DNA of 64,000 nucleotides from Bigelowiella natans CCMP2755 (taxonomy: Eukaryota; Cercozoa; Chlorarachniophyceae), in contig ADNK01002630.1 in the NCBI GenBank assembly GCA_000320545.1, positions 1-64,000 on the forward strand, given 5' to 3'. The notes under the pieces were generated by a model. It was not told the DNA's origin, did no database searches, and saw only the letters and a program-made list of their open reading frames with translations. Positions 63,384-64,000 of the stretch are shown here, piece by piece. A program made the position numbers and the translations under genes. The first letter of the stretch is position 1; each line of letters opens with the position of its first letter.

Positions 63384-63581
63384 ATGATAGTAATTTATTT
63401 AACTTACATTCTCTCTCCCCAATCTTCATTTGTCCAACCGAGAGGCCTTCGTGCTAGAAGAAATGTAACCTTTGACCATGGCAAGAAGGTAGTCAGACTC
63501 AAACTGAGAGAAGTGCTGGCCGATCGCGCGGAAACAGATAGCGTGTGTGTGACCCCCATCGATATGTTTAGTGTTAGTTAG
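63384..63581 (+). CDS. Possible partial exon of a plus-strand gene leaving the right edge
   Basis: The open frame contains a natural-looking stretch, RARRNVTFDHGKKVVRLKLREVLADRAETD, that could be an exon bounded by an AG near 63451 and a GT donor near 63487 or 63539. The window ends in a long pyrimidine tract (63940-64000) like those before acceptors of plus-strand exons here, which favours a gene continuing to the right. Start, frame and product are unknown. Confidence 0.25.
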   Translation: MIVIYLTYILSPQSSFVQPRGLRARRNVTFDHGKKVVRLKLREVLADRAETDSVCVTPIDMFSVS

Positions 63582-63733
63582 CTTGAGGTAGGTCTATTAA
63601 TAACAACTGGCATCTGCATTAGTACATAAACTAAAATATCAAAAACGAACATACCAATAGGATATAATCAATATTTATAAGGAATCGTGTGTGTGTAGCT
63701 ACCAGATCGTCGTAAAGGCGCTGGGAGAACCTG

Positions 63734-63769
<36 letters not shown>

Positions 63770-64000
63770 ATATTGATATTGTATGATGCATATTAGACAC
63801 ATTCAAGTGAGTAATGTATTGCAGCAAAATCGAGATTACGCACGAAAGCCCCGATCAATATAACAATCAATACCCTCCTATTACTTTTACCATAATAATA
63901 ATTATTCTCTCACCAACCGACGTTACTACAAAAATCATACTCCCCCCCCCCCCCTCCCCCCCCCTCTCCACGTCCTTCTCCCTCTTCTCCTTTTCCTCCT

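Overview
This is nuclear DNA from an intron-rich eukaryote, most likely a unicellular alga or other protist. Genes are split by GT-AG introns, many exons are only 20-60 nt long, and introns are filled with (TA)n, (TG/CA)n, (CT/GA)n and homopolymer C/G runs. Nothing in the window fixes the species. A chlorarachniophyte-like or other SAR lineage is a guess from gene density and exon style, not a finding. Most genes appear only as fragments in a plain ORF view. I rebuilt them by hand from splice signals, reading phase and family motifs, so each exon list is a model.

Layout from left to right: an unrecognised gene running off the left edge (minus); a DGAT2-type acyltransferase in 18 exons (minus); an EF-hand calcium sensor with a MGNKQ start (plus); nicotinamidase in 9 exons (minus); a two-exon AFG2/SPATA5-type AAA ATPase (plus); a giant RNF213 (mysterin)-like gene of about 26 kb coding for at least 6,590 residues (minus); an unrecognised, possibly secreted protein in 12 exons (plus); an acyltransferase-3/NRF-6-like membrane protein in 24 exons (minus); glutamate 5-kinase with a PUA domain in 27 exons (plus); a small single-span membrane protein (minus); and a doubtful partial plus-strand gene at the right edge.

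After the first tandem pair the strands alternate strictly, so gaps are alternately divergent and convergent. All four convergent gaps (about 0.9-1.6 kb), and the downstream flank of DGAT2, hold a distinctive DNA rich in CTAG, GCTAGC, CATG and TGCA and nearly free of the microsatellites that fill introns. The divergent gaps (about 0.16-0.6 kb) lack it. This is the main unexplained signal in the window.

The main protein-level surprise is the RNF213 relative. It keeps the CBM20-like N-terminus and the two active AAA modules, but carries a U-box, a WWE domain, a UBA domain, a RanBP2-type zinc finger and four Tudor-like modules; I see no RING or RZ finger. Three of its neighbours also bear on lipid or acyl chemistry or NAD/amino-acid metabolism (DGAT2, AT3-type acyltransferase, nicotinamidase, glutamate kinase). 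There is no operon-like logic and the grouping may be chance.
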